Part shown: positions 1 to 6,930 of the stretch, in pieces
Numbering within the stretch: position 1 is the first letter of the stretch
How the letters are laid out: every line of letters starts with the position of its first letter
Assembly (NCBI GenBank): GCA_041494805.1
Contig: JBGQBN010000060.1
Coordinates: forward strand, 1 to 25,673
DNA from: JBGQBN01 sp041494805
GTDB lineage: Bacteria; Acidobacteriota; Terriglobia; Terriglobales; Acidobacteriaceae
DNA length: 25,673 bases
Direction: 5' to 3'
Translations under genes and position numbers: made by a program
Notes under the pieces: model-generated
Seen by the model: the letters and a program-made list of their open reading frames with translations, nothing else
Databases searched by the model: none
What the model was told of the DNA's origin: nothing

Positions 1-2457
1 ATCGCGCACGTGAAGGGCGAACTGCTTACCCTCTTCGCTCAGTCCTCCGGTCGCGGTGTCTATGAATTGCGGCCGCTCGCGCTCCGTGATGGCGCCGTCT
101 CGCGTCAGTAGCGAGAGAACGTCTCTGCCTCGGTCACGCAGCAGATCACGGATACTAGAGTCTGGGCCGAGGTTGTCAAGCATTCCTGAAATCTGAGAGA
201 GACTCGCCGGAGTGATTGACTTGCCCGCACTGACGGCTCGCTCGCTGGTGCCGAGAGCCCCGGTCATGTTCTTGTTCAGTTCCGAACCCAACCGCCTCGC
301 CGCCTCAATATCTCCGGGTGCGGGAATCTCGCGCACCAAGACGGGTTTTTGCATCTTGTCTACAGCTTCCGGGGTGAGTCCGAACTGCTGAGCGTTAGTC
401 CGGAGATAGTCGCGGTACGTGTCGCCCTGGCCGCGGGCGTAGAGCCTCTGCGTGCTCATGGTGCGACTGTTTCCGCCGAGTACAGTTCCGTCAGGCGTGA
501 CAATGGGCGGGCCATTGACAGCATCGGGATTGGTGTTGACGGTGTAGCGCGGATCGTAGTTCTGCGCCTGCTGAATCACTCTGGCCTGCGCTTCTTTCGA
601 GGTGTGGTATGCCCGTTCCTGCACTGCGGGCGGATAGCCAGGATTGGGTGCGAACGTCTCCGCGTTGTGCGATGGTGTCAGGTCGGCAGCCTCGACCAGT
701 TTGTACTTTGCGGGCAGATCACTCGTCGGAGTCTTGACCACAGCTTCGCCGCCGTACTCTCCGGGCGTTTCCTGTTGGCTGCGCAGTGCGACCGGCTGGC
801 GTGCCGTTGAAACACTTGTTCTCAGTGGCTGTGTAGTTCCATCGGCTTGTGTCGCTTGACTCTCGCTCTTACGCCGCATCTCGCTGAGTATGTCAGCGAG
901 CCCAGCAATGGCTTGTTCGTTCTGCTCTAGGTCATCGACATTTTTCGCGTCCGCAAAGAACGTATCTGTGATGTCGCGCCAATCCTTTGCGACAACGTTC
1001 CCGCCGGGTCCAGTGGACAATGTGTCGCCCGGCTGCGTCCCCATTTGGAATTTGAACTGACGGAGGAAGTTGGCCTTACCCTTCTGGTCGAGGGCTGGGA
1101 ACGTTTTGTCCCAAAACTCTTGCATGAGCGGTCTGGGGTCAGTGCCATTATCAGCAAGGTCTTCAATACGCGACCGCACGGCTTCACTGCGACCTCTATC
1201 TTGAAACAGCTTCTCTATGTAGGAAGCGACCTTCGACTCTCGCGCAGTTGGAACTTCTGCAGCGGCGCGGCGCACGATGGGCAGCCCGCTGGCTTCGTCA
1301 ATCCCTGTGACTTCGCCGGCAGGATGGGTCAACTGCGGTCCTGGCTGAGTCGCGGCTTCTTGTGGCGCCGCCTGGACTGGGCGACGGAGCAGGTCTTCCC
1401 AGGAAACATCTCTACCTGACGGGATGCCAGCTCGCGGCTGGGTTGGCTGCGGGATCTGCGCGGCTGGCTCGCCTTCCCCAAACGCGGGGCCTTTCTCTGG
1501 CTGCGGGGCAATTCCACTCGACGGTCCCTGCGCTCGCCTGCCTGCGGCAATGGAACGACCGCCTTCGACCGCGCCACGGCCTGATTCAGCCGCAAACCAA
1601 GTATTGAGCCCTGCTTCGACGGCCAGCTCGCGCGCAGCCTTGATGTCGTGCCGTTTAAGGGCATCGTTGATTTCGGAAAGGTTCTGGATGGCACCAGCGC
1701 CCATCTGCCCTGCAAAGTAGGTTTGCACCGCAGCAGCGGGGATTCCTGTGAGCTTGCCGATAGCGCCCATCAGCGCCAAGTTCTCCGGTTCAGTCATGGA
1801 CGTTGCAAAGCGGGTGACACCCCGAGCCTCGGGAAAGTCAGCGATGCTGCCGGGCATCGGACTGAAGCGCACCAACGGCTCAGGTTCGCCAACCGTCAAT
1901 CCCGCACGCTCAGCGAGCGGTTTGATGATGTGCTGGCCGACTATCGGGAGGGCTGCGGCATTGGACACTAGGTCAGGCGGAGCTACATCAGTTCGACCGA
2001 CGGCTCGGCGCAGGATACGTCCTAAAACCGTGTCCGGGCCAACGACGCCCGCCAAGTGCTGGCCATAGGTAGGCGGTTGAGGTTTCCCAACCGTGGCACC
2101 CGGAGGAGTCCCGTACCTAGTGCCCATCTCTTCGAGAGTCGTTGGCGGGTGAAGTATCTGGTTAGTCGTGTCCTGCTGTCCCGCTCTCGTTCCGGCGTCA
2201 ATGAGGTACTGATTGGCTTCCTGCTGGCCGGCGAGCCGCTCCAGTTCGTTCATGGCAGGCTGAGACTGGGAGTAGATCGGTGCTGGCTTCGTGGCGTTTC
2301 CCGGAGATGGCTGTGCGGGCGGAGTTGCACTTAGCAGGTCATCCCAGCCTACGGTCTCGCTCCGACTCGCCTTCTGCTGCGTGGTGGTGGCTTTCGGTGC
2401 CGCGGTCAGCGGGGGATGGTCGCCGAGAACATCTTCCCAAGTGGTGCCGTCTGCCAT
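1..2457 (-). CDS. Large phage polyvalent-type protein with DdrB/ParB-like domain (partial, 3' end off window)
   Basis: The minus-strand frame beginning with ATG at 2457-2455 is open for 819 codons to the window edge; I checked the triplets and found no stop. A GGAG lies 5 nt before the start. The first ~340 residues are rich in Pro, Gln and Ala and contain two short WEDVL / WDDLL-type motifs (residues 7-11 and 38-42), with WEDLL again further on. Around residues 570-760 there is a ParB/DdrB-like stretch, including the motif DGTVLGGNS at 656-664 followed by an Arg-rich helix region. DdrB-like domains are known from very long phage proteins carried in virions and injected with DNA. The exact role cannot be told because the C-terminal domains are off the window. 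The preceding gene ends only 16 nt upstream, which suggests one transcript. Confidence 0.65.
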   Translation of the reverse strand, partial: MADGTTWEDVLGDHPPLTAAPKATTTQQKASRSETVGWDDLLSATPPAQPSPGNATKPAPIYSQSQPAMNELERLAGQQEANQYLIDAGTRAGQQDTTNQILHPPTTLEEMGTRYGTPPGATVGKPQPPTYGQHLAGVVGPDTVLGRILRRAVGRTDVAPPDLVSNAAALPIVGQHIIKPLAERAGLTVGEPEPLVRFSPMPGSIADFPEARGVTRFATSMTEPENLALMGAIGKLTGIPAAAVQTYFAGQMGAGAIQNLSEINDALKRHDIKAARELAVEAGLNTWFAAESGRGAVEGGRSIAAGRRAQGPSSGIAPQPEKGPAFGEGEPAAQIPQPTQPRAGIPSGRDVSWEDLLRRPVQAAPQEAATQPGPQLTHPAGEVTGIDEASGLPIVRRAAAEVPTARESKVASYIEKLFQDRGRSEAVRSRIEDLADNGTDPRPLMQEFWDKTFPALDQKGKANFLRQFKFQMGTQPGDTLSTGPGGNVVAKDWRDITDTFFADAKNVDDLEQNEQAIAGLADILSEMRRKSESQATQADGTTQPLRTSVSTARQPVALRSQQETPGEYGGEAVVKTPTSDLPAKYKLVEAADLTPSHNAETFAPNPGYPPAVQERAYHTSKEAQARVIQQAQNYDPRYTVNTNPDAVNGPPIVTPDGTVLGGNSRTMSTQRLYARGQGDTYRDYLRTNAQQFGLTPEAVDKMQKPVLVREIPAPGDIEAARRLGSELNKNMTGALGTSERAVSAGKSITPASLSQISGMLDNLGPDSSIRDLLRDRGRDVLSLLTRDGAITERERPQFIDTATGGLSEEGKQFALHVRD

Positions 2458-2473
2458 GTCGTCTCCGGTCCTG

Positions 2474-3748
2474 CTACTGCGGTCGCTGCTGCATTTCGCC
2501 TAACCCACCTTCAATGTCGCCACTGAGGATTCGGTCTATCGCGGACTGCGGTTTGTTGATGCGCTTCCGCGCCCGGATTGCCTTGCGAATCGCCGGACCG
2601 AGCCGTCGCTGCTCTGGGTCGGTAACTTGTCCCGAGCGTTCGTCAAACAATCGCATCGCTCTGTCTGGGTCGCCGCCAGCGTTGTTGAGAATCTTGCTGG
2701 CAATCTGCTCCGCACTGGCTGCGTCTCCTGCGTTGTTCGTCCGGTTGCTGCCCCGAATCCCAGCCAGTGTTTTCTGTTCCCTGAATCGCTGGTCGAGAAC
2801 CGCTTGCGCATCTTCGTCACCGTTGGCTGCGGCGATGCGTAACTGCCACTCGTTCGGATTGGTTTTCGCGATCTTAGGTTCGTGGCCGTAGAGCACGAAG
2901 TTGCGCTGTTCGTTTGCGTCTTTGAACACGTCCGCATGTTCATCGGCGAAGGACTGCCGCTGCTCTACCGCGCTGTCCTTCTGAGGATTCGGCCGCACCG
3001 CCCACTGGTTCGTGTCGGTATTGAACACGCCACCACCGCTCGGAGTCTGAAACGATGCACGCTTGCTGGCTGCCCGATCTCTCGCCATCTGCGCTCTCTG
3101 GATAGCGAAGTGCAGAGGCAGAAAAGCTAGATTGGCACAGCGGGCCTGGTTCTCAAGTCCTCCCGCTTCGACCTGCTGACGTTCCTGCGCCAGCTGATAT
3201 GGTCGCGCTTGTGCTGCAGCGAACCCTGCTCCGAAGTTTGGCTGTCCTGCGCCAGCCGCCATACCCTGGCCGATAAAAAGTCCGAGATGTAACAATTTCC
3301 CAAGTTTTGTCTCAGAGGCGTTGATGGGCCTCGGAAGCCCTGACTGGTCCGTAGTCGCCTCGCGGAAACTCGGCTGCATGAACTTCGGCAGCGGAGAAAG
3401 TTGAGGCTGGGAAGTTCCAACAGTCATCCCTTGGCTGGAATCCGCTGGCGCGAACTGATAATTAGGGTCTTGCTCCGGACCAATGCCACCGGGCACGGGC
3501 GCAGTGTAGTCTCGCCCGACCGCTACGTCTGGCGGAATCTGCCCTTCAACCGTGGACCTTGCCGGTTGAACTGACCGCATGGCATCCTGCGCGAACTGCT
3601 GAGTACGCAGAGCGGGATTCTTGAAGAAGCGAAGGATTGATGCTGGCGGGATGGCACCCGGAGCATAGGGGTTCCCCATGATGTCATTCGGGTCAACGTT
3701 TGGGAGTTGATCGTACTGTAACGCTGGCTTTGTCAGATTCCATGCCAT
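2474..3748 (-). CDS. Phage virion-type hypothetical protein, 424 aa
   Basis: This complete ORF starts with ATG at 3748 behind a strong AAGGAGG spaced 7 nt, and ends 16 nt before the start of the DdrB-like gene. It has no signal peptide and no clear membrane segment. The N-terminal 130 residues are rich in Pro, Gln and Asn. A Gly/Ala-rich stretch at about residues 155-185 is followed by charged, probably helical sequence (AQERQQVEAG; REQKTLAGIRGSN) to the end. I do not recognise a family. The composition and its place before a giant DdrB-like protein resemble internal virion or ejection proteins of podovirus-like phages, which is inference from context only. Confidence 0.6.
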   Translation of the reverse strand: MAWNLTKPALQYDQLPNVDPNDIMGNPYAPGAIPPASILRFFKNPALRTQQFAQDAMRSVQPARSTVEGQIPPDVAVGRDYTAPVPGGIGPEQDPNYQFAPADSSQGMTVGTSQPQLSPLPKFMQPSFREATTDQSGLPRPINASETKLGKLLHLGLFIGQGMAAGAGQPNFGAGFAAAQARPYQLAQERQQVEAGGLENQARCANLAFLPLHFAIQRAQMARDRAASKRASFQTPSGGGVFNTDTNQWAVRPNPQKDSAVEQRQSFADEHADVFKDANEQRNFVLYGHEPKIAKTNPNEWQLRIAAANGDEDAQAVLDQRFREQKTLAGIRGSNRTNNAGDAASAEQIASKILNNAGGDPDRAMRLFDERSGQVTDPEQRRLGPAIRKAIRARKRINKPQSAIDRILSGDIEGGLGEMQQRPQ

Positions 3749-3864
3749 GTGAATCCCTCCTTGGTCAGTTTCGTTTAGAAGTCACTGCGTAAAGTCTCTT
3801 TTCCCTACTGGTTCCTACCTGTCTGCTTCAGCCGTAAACTCACCAGTTTTTCTACTGTTTTCTA

Positions 3865-4062
3865 TTACTTATCGACGCTTCTAAGCCATTGCAGTTTCCG
3901 GTAAAGAGTCCGTGCGCTGATTCCGAGTCGGAGTGCTGCCTCTTCGCGATTGCCGCGGCACAGTTGTACAGTGCGGCGAATGCTCTCCCGCTCCATTTCG
4001 GCCAGCGGCCGCACAGCCTCAAGTTCAGCCAGGCGTCGCGCTTCTTCTTCAGTTCTGTTCAT
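3865..4062 (-). CDS. Small Fis-type helix-turn-helix regulator, 65 aa
   Basis: The 65-residue product is nearly all a Fis-type (HTH_8) DNA-binding domain. The typical sequence GNREEAALRLGISARTLYRK covers about residues 37-56 and is the kind found at the C-terminus of sigma54 activators, here without an AAA+ domain. The upstream part (MNRTEEEARRLAELEAV) is a charged helix. The start is ATG at 4062-4060; an in-frame TGA lies four codons upstream, so no earlier start exists. There is no Shine-Dalgarno sequence. Instead the start codon abuts a perfect inverted repeat (see 4062-4105), which suggests autoregulation. It is likely a regulator of the prophage-like element; the target genes are unknown. 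Confidence 0.7.
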   Translation of the reverse strand: MNRTEEEARRLAELEAVRPLAEMERESIRRTVQLCRGNREEAALRLGISARTLYRKLQWLRSVDK

Positions 4063-4105
4063 GACAAAATGTCAGTGTTCCACGAGGAGCCATGACAAAA
4101 AGTCA
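4062..4105. promoter_or_regulatory. Pair of TGACA/TGTCA operators at the start of the HTH gene
   Basis: Positions 4062-4074 read TGACAAAATGTCA, a perfect 5-3-5 inverted repeat. Positions 4093-4105 read TGACAAAAAGTCA, the same site with a 4-bp inverted core. Their centres are 31 bp apart, about three helical turns, so two dimers would sit on the same DNA face. The first site touches the start codon of the Fis-type HTH gene. Binding of that protein is an inference from position. Confidence 0.55.
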
Positions 4106-4119
4106 GGGCTTCGACTTGC

Positions 4120-4377
4120 TCATGCCGCTCCTTCGTCGCCCAAACAAAGGCCGTGCGTTCCCATCACCTTCACGAGTACGCGCATTAAGAACGCACCGTC
4201 ATCAGGCGCGATCATCCTCGCCAACTGATTACATTGGTCGTCCGTGCCCCATTCCGAAACCAGGTCCAGCCACACGGTCAGCTCGGCGAGGTCTGGGCGG
4301 TCTGTGCGAATCTGCTGCAGTACCTCGGCAACTAGCTGGTCGTGAGACCTGAGTTCGCCCGCTGCAACCGCACTCAC
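4120..4377 (-). CDS. Hypothetical protein of the integrated element, 85 aa
   Basis: The open frame reaches 4398, but the best start is GTG at 4377-4375, which has AAGGAGG exactly 6 nt upstream (4390-4384); the ATG at 4398 has no such site. The product (MSAVAAGELRSHDQ...) is small, acidic and apparently soluble, with no cysteine cluster or membrane segment. I do not recognise it. It lies between the att-like tRNA fragment and the HTH gene, on the same strand as the other element genes and 57 bp upstream of the HTH start. It is probably an accessory gene at the element's end. Confidence 0.5.
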   Translation of the reverse strand: MSAVAAGELRSHDQLVAEVLQQIRTDRPDLAELTVWLDLVSEWGTDDQCNQLARMIAPDDGAFLMRVLVKVMGTHGLCLGDEGAA

Positions 4378-4544
4378 TGGTAGCCTCCTTGTGAGCACTT
4401 GGCTTTCGTCTGTGGGTACTGCGGGAAGGGAAGTAATGAGTCGTAGTGTTCAGAATCGTGTTCAATACGCGCCGACAGTGCCGCACTTGGCAACTGATGG
4501 CCCGCTGTATGTGATTGATTTAGTGTAGAGCGAAGGGTTGGCTG

Positions 4545-4593
4545 CAGCTTCCCAAGCTGGATGTCACGGGTTCGATCCCCGTCTCCCGCTCCA
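4545..4593 (+). other. Attachment site: 3' fragment of tRNA-Gly(CCC)
   Basis: This stretch is the 3' part of a tRNA-Gly. It contains half the anticodon stem with loop TTCCCAA (anticodon CCC at 4551-4553), the variable region, a perfect T-arm (ACGGG-TTCGATC-CCCGT), the acceptor 3' strand CTCCCGC, a T discriminator and encoded CCA at 4591-4593. The 5' half (acceptor GCGGGAG, D-arm) is missing: upstream sequence diverges at the anticodon stem, leaving a G-G mismatch in its fifth pair. A fragment starting in the anticodon arm and ending at CCA is the classic core shared by attP and attB of tRNA-integrating elements. Confidence 0.75.
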
Positions 4594-4737
4594 TCGTTCG
4601 GGAAACCTCCACCGCCTGATCGGTTTATCGGGGCAGCAACCCTGCTCTGTGATTGGGCCCACACCCAAGCGTGATGCTGCTCACTGTTATCGAACCACAC
4701 CAGGCGTAACAAGATAAGTAGGTGTAGGAGTTTGCCT

Positions 4738-4932
4738 ATGAAGTCGCGTCCCATTCCAATCCGTGATAAAGAGAAAAAGCAGGGACATACCCAGGTAGAA
4801 CTCCAAGCAGAGATTCGCCGCCGCGCATACGAACGCTACGAGCAGAATGGTTGCACGGACGGGGACGAACTGCAGGGCTGGCTGCAGGCAGAAGCAGAAG
4901 TCTTGGAACTCGAACACCAGCGGACAGCATAA
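4738..4932 (+). CDS. DUF2934 domain protein, 64 aa
   Basis: ATG at 4738 follows an AGGAG with a 7-nt spacer; an in-frame TTG two codons earlier is less likely. The product matches the short DUF2934 pattern: a basic helix with IRRRAYERYEQNG (residues 26-38) and then GDELQGWLQAEAE (42-54). The family is widespread in Acidobacteria and some proteobacteria, but its function is not established. It is cytoplasmic by appearance. It is the first host gene to the right of the attachment site. A GC-rich hairpin follows the stop codon. Confidence 0.8.
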   Translation: MKSRPIPIRDKEKKQGHTQVELQAEIRRRAYERYEQNGCTDGDELQGWLQAEAEVLELEHQRTA

Positions 4933-4965
4933 GGCTTGTATCTGCCAACATAGAGGCTGAAGAGG

Positions 4966-4996
4966 GGCTGGCTGAGTCCGGGCGTTCAGCCCAGCC
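4966..4996 (+). terminator. GC-rich stem-loop after the DUF2934 gene
   Basis: GGCTGGCTGA (4966-4975) pairs with TCAGCCCAGCC (4986-4996), with one bulged base. No T-tract follows, so this would be a weak or factor-dependent terminator, or an mRNA-stabilising hairpin. Confidence 0.3.
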
Positions 4997-5048
4997 TCCG
5001 AATCTGGTTCTGGAGGATAGGCTTCTGCTGCTGGGCCGGAGGTTTCCC

Positions 5049-5186
5049 ATGAGGACGCTAATGCATTTCAGGACGCACGAGGATCGGTACTTTCATTGGC
5101 ACCCGTTGCATGCGATGTTTGCGCTTATAGCGAGTACCATGTTGGCGGCGCTGATCGTGCTGATGCTCGTTGTGTCCGCAAGATGA
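5049..5186 (+). CDS. Small single-pass membrane protein, 45 aa
   Basis: A short ORF starts with ATG at 5049 behind GGAGG with a 6-nt spacer. The product is MRTLMHFRTHEDRYFHWHP followed by a strongly hydrophobic segment of about 22 residues (LHAMFALIASTMLAALIVLMLVV) ending in SAR. The His/Asp/Arg-rich N-terminal tail would sit in the cytoplasm if the positive-inside rule holds. I do not recognise a family. It precedes the Flp-type pilin gene by 187 bp on the same strand, so a link to pilin assembly is possible but unsupported by homology. The good ribosome binding site is the main reason to call it. Confidence 0.5.
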   Translation: MRTLMHFRTHEDRYFHWHPLHAMFALIASTMLAALIVLMLVVSAR

Positions 5187-5373
5187 GGGCAGAGCGCACC
5201 TTCCCTTGCGGACCTGCGCCAGGGAAGCGATAATTCCCGCAGTTTCACTCGCAGACGGACGCGAGGCGGCCAGCGAAGTTGAAATCGCCACTTTGGAGGC
5301 TGTTTCTTCTGAGGCAGAGTGTCTAGTGTTCAGCCGCCGGAAGACCACAAGTGGCTTAAAAGGCAGGTGGAAA

Positions 5374-5538
5374 ATGTCCAGATCTCTTCACAAACTTTGG
5401 TCAGAAGACGACGGTCAAGATATAGCTGAGTACGCGGTCATGCTGGCTGTGATTCTGGTCCTCGTGGTGGGCACGATCCGTCTGATCGGATCGAACGCCA
5501 ACAATGTTTTCTCAGCCACTGCCAGCTCCATACAGTAA
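5374..5538 (+). CDS. Flp/Fap-type (class IVb) prepilin, 54 aa
   Basis: The sequence has the class IVb prepilin layout: a short charged leader ending in glycine (EDDG, residue 14), then QDIAEYAVML with Glu at +5 and Tyr at +6 of the predicted mature protein. A hydrophobic helix (AVILVLVVGTIRLIG) and a short polar tail follow. Prepilin peptidase would cut after Gly14. The start is ATG at 5374 behind AGGTGG. Flp pilins normally sit with tad/cpa genes (ATPase, secretin, TadB/C, peptidase), but none is in the window, so the assembly machinery must be elsewhere. It is likely exported to form fine adhesive fibres. Confidence 0.85.
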   Translation: MSRSLHKLWSEDDGQDIAEYAVMLAVILVLVVGTIRLIGSNANNVFSATASSIQ

Positions 5539-5848
5539 GGTACCGCCGGAATCCTGGGACACTCGGCCCAAGGATAACCCCTACTCTGTTGACATTTTTT
5601 TCTGACCGGGACACAGCCCAATGTCGACGTTCGATACCTAGGTGGCCCCTGCGACGGTTAACCACTCCTGCGTCGGAAGCAGCGCGCAATTGAATCTTTA
5701 GTCCCCACCATGTCAGAATCTCAATTGTCCTTAATCAATACTGCCAGCGGGGGGATTTTCTTGTGAGAGAAAAGGGTCCGCCTTTGACTTCCCGAGTTTC
5801 GGGCATTTTGCTGCTCACGATCCCAAGCTCCACCCGAACGGAGAAACC
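5539..5848. other. Intergenic region, 310 bp, no gene seen
   Basis: It lies between the pilin and the triple-repeat exported protein. A TTGACA hexamer occurs at 5589-5594 just before a run of seven T, but no convincing -10 lies 16-18 bp downstream. I see no tRNA, conserved RNA or repeat. Confidence 0.4.
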
Positions 5849-6778
5849 ATGAAAAAAGTTGTGACCTTGCTGCTGCTTCTGGTTTTTGTGGCCCTTCCCG
5901 CGCTTGCTCAAATCGCCCAGTATCAAGGGCGTTTTTCAGCCGACGACCAGAAGCGCTTCGACAGCTATTACCAGCGCTGGCTGGAGTACAAGCGGACCAA
6001 CAGCCGGGATGAAATTATCAGCATGGAAGCACGCATGCAGAATGTGATGCAGCAGTACAGCATCCCCGCCCGGGTTCCTTATGAGGCGATTGCCTCCTCG
6101 GGTTCCTGGGGCAACTACCAGCAGTATCGGGGCCGCTTCTCGCCCGACGATCAGGCCCGGTTTGATTCCTATTACGAACGATGGCTGGACTACAAACGCA
6201 CCGACAATCGGGAAGAAACCCTCAGCATGGAAAGGCGTATGCAGGATGTGATGTCCCAATACAATGTTCCGCTGACCGTACCCTACGGCGCGCTTTCCTC
6301 CTCCTCTTCCGGCAACTATGGCGGCGGATATTGGGACCCGTGGCGGGGCCGCCTCCAAGCCGAGGATCAGAGCCGCTTCGACAGCTACTACCAGCGCTGG
6401 CTGGACTACAAGCGGACCAACAACCGCGAAGAAATCCTCAGCATGGAAAACCGCATGCGCGAAGTGATGCGCCAATACAACATCCCCGGCAACGTTTCTT
6501 TCGACCAGGTTGCATCCTCATCGGTCGCGCAGCCGGCCTACTACGGTGATCTCAGTATCGTCAATGCAACTTACGGCAGCGGCAGGCGTGTCGCCAATGT
6601 GACCACCCAGTTGCAGGCCATGATCCAGAACGGCCGGTTAAGCCTGAACGTAAACAACGATTCTTTGGGTGGAGATCCTGCCCCCGACGCGCACAAGGCG
6701 CTGGACGTTACATATTTCTATCGTGGCCGTCAGCGGCGCGCGACCATCCCGGAGGGTGGCACGCTCAACATTCCGTGA
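5849..6778 (+). CDS. Exported protein with three ~60-residue repeats and a DUF3395-like C-terminus, 309 aa
   Basis: A Sec signal peptide (MKKVVTLLLLLVFVALPALA, cut near residue 20) is followed by three copies of a repeat at about residues 26-83, 94-150 and 166-223. Each copy has the pattern RGRF-x-x-DDQ-x-RFDSYY-x-RWL-x-YKRT, then SME-x-RM, V-M-x-QY and IP/VP. Linkers are Ser/Gly-rich. Residues about 234-309 (LSIVNATYG...RVANVTTQLQAMIQNGRLSLNVNNDSLGGDP...) resemble DUF3395, a domain often found at the end of acidobacterial exported proteins. The start ATG at 5849 has GGAG upstream. At DNA level repeats 1 and 3 are the most alike, suggesting recent duplication or conversion. The function is unknown; the charged helical repeats suggest a structural or binding role in the periplasm. 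Confidence 0.8.
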   Translation: MKKVVTLLLLLVFVALPALAQIAQYQGRFSADDQKRFDSYYQRWLEYKRTNSRDEIISMEARMQNVMQQYSIPARVPYEAIASSGSWGNYQQYRGRFSPDDQARFDSYYERWLDYKRTDNREETLSMERRMQDVMSQYNVPLTVPYGALSSSSSGNYGGGYWDPWRGRLQAEDQSRFDSYYQRWLDYKRTNNREEILSMENRMREVMRQYNIPGNVSFDQVASSSVAQPAYYGDLSIVNATYGSGRRVANVTTQLQAMIQNGRLSLNVNNDSLGGDPAPDAHKALDVTYFYRGRQRRATIPEGGTLNIP

Positions 6779-6900
6779 TCCCCCGGCGGAGCTGCGCCGG
6801 GCCGAGGAACACGCCGTACACCTCCCGCGCACGCGCGCAACGCTGGCAGTCCCGGTTGCCCGCCTCATTCTGATTCCCGTCGCACTCTCCCCGGGCTAGC

Positions 6901-6925
6901 TATACTAGCCACCTCTGCCTGGGAG
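6901..6925 (+). promoter_or_regulatory. Possible -10 box and ribosome binding site of the patatin gene
   Basis: TATACT at 6901-6906 is a good -10 hexamer 25 bp before the start codon. GGGAG at 6921-6925 sits 5 nt before ATG 6931. No recognisable -35 lies at the right distance. Confidence 0.35.
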
Positions 6926-6930
6926 AATCT

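Larger units (their letters stand above)
1..4593. mobile_element. Right end of an integrated prophage-like element
   Basis: All supported genes from the left edge to about 4377 lie on the minus strand and have phage-like character: a giant DdrB/ParB-like protein, a Pro/Gln-rich virion-type protein and a small Fis-type HTH protein. The block stops at a 3' fragment of tRNA-Gly (4545-4593), beyond which the genes are of ordinary acidobacterial type. Integration into a tRNA gene leaves a complete tRNA at one end and a 3' fragment at the other; with the tRNA on the plus strand, the fragment is expected at the right end, as seen. No integrase, terminase or capsid gene is visible. They would have to lie left of the window, so whether the element is intact is unknown. 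It could also be an integrative element that borrowed phage genes. Confidence 0.65.

Noticed and set aside
4374..4754. 126-codon minus-strand frame with a GDGDRTRDIQLGK-type stretch
   Set aside because: That stretch is the translated antisense of a tRNA 3' end, a well-known false ORF; it supports the tRNA fragment instead.
5936..6475. 179-codon minus-strand frame in the repeat protein gene
   Set aside because: It has apparent repeats only because it is antisense to a real repeat gene with a signal peptide.
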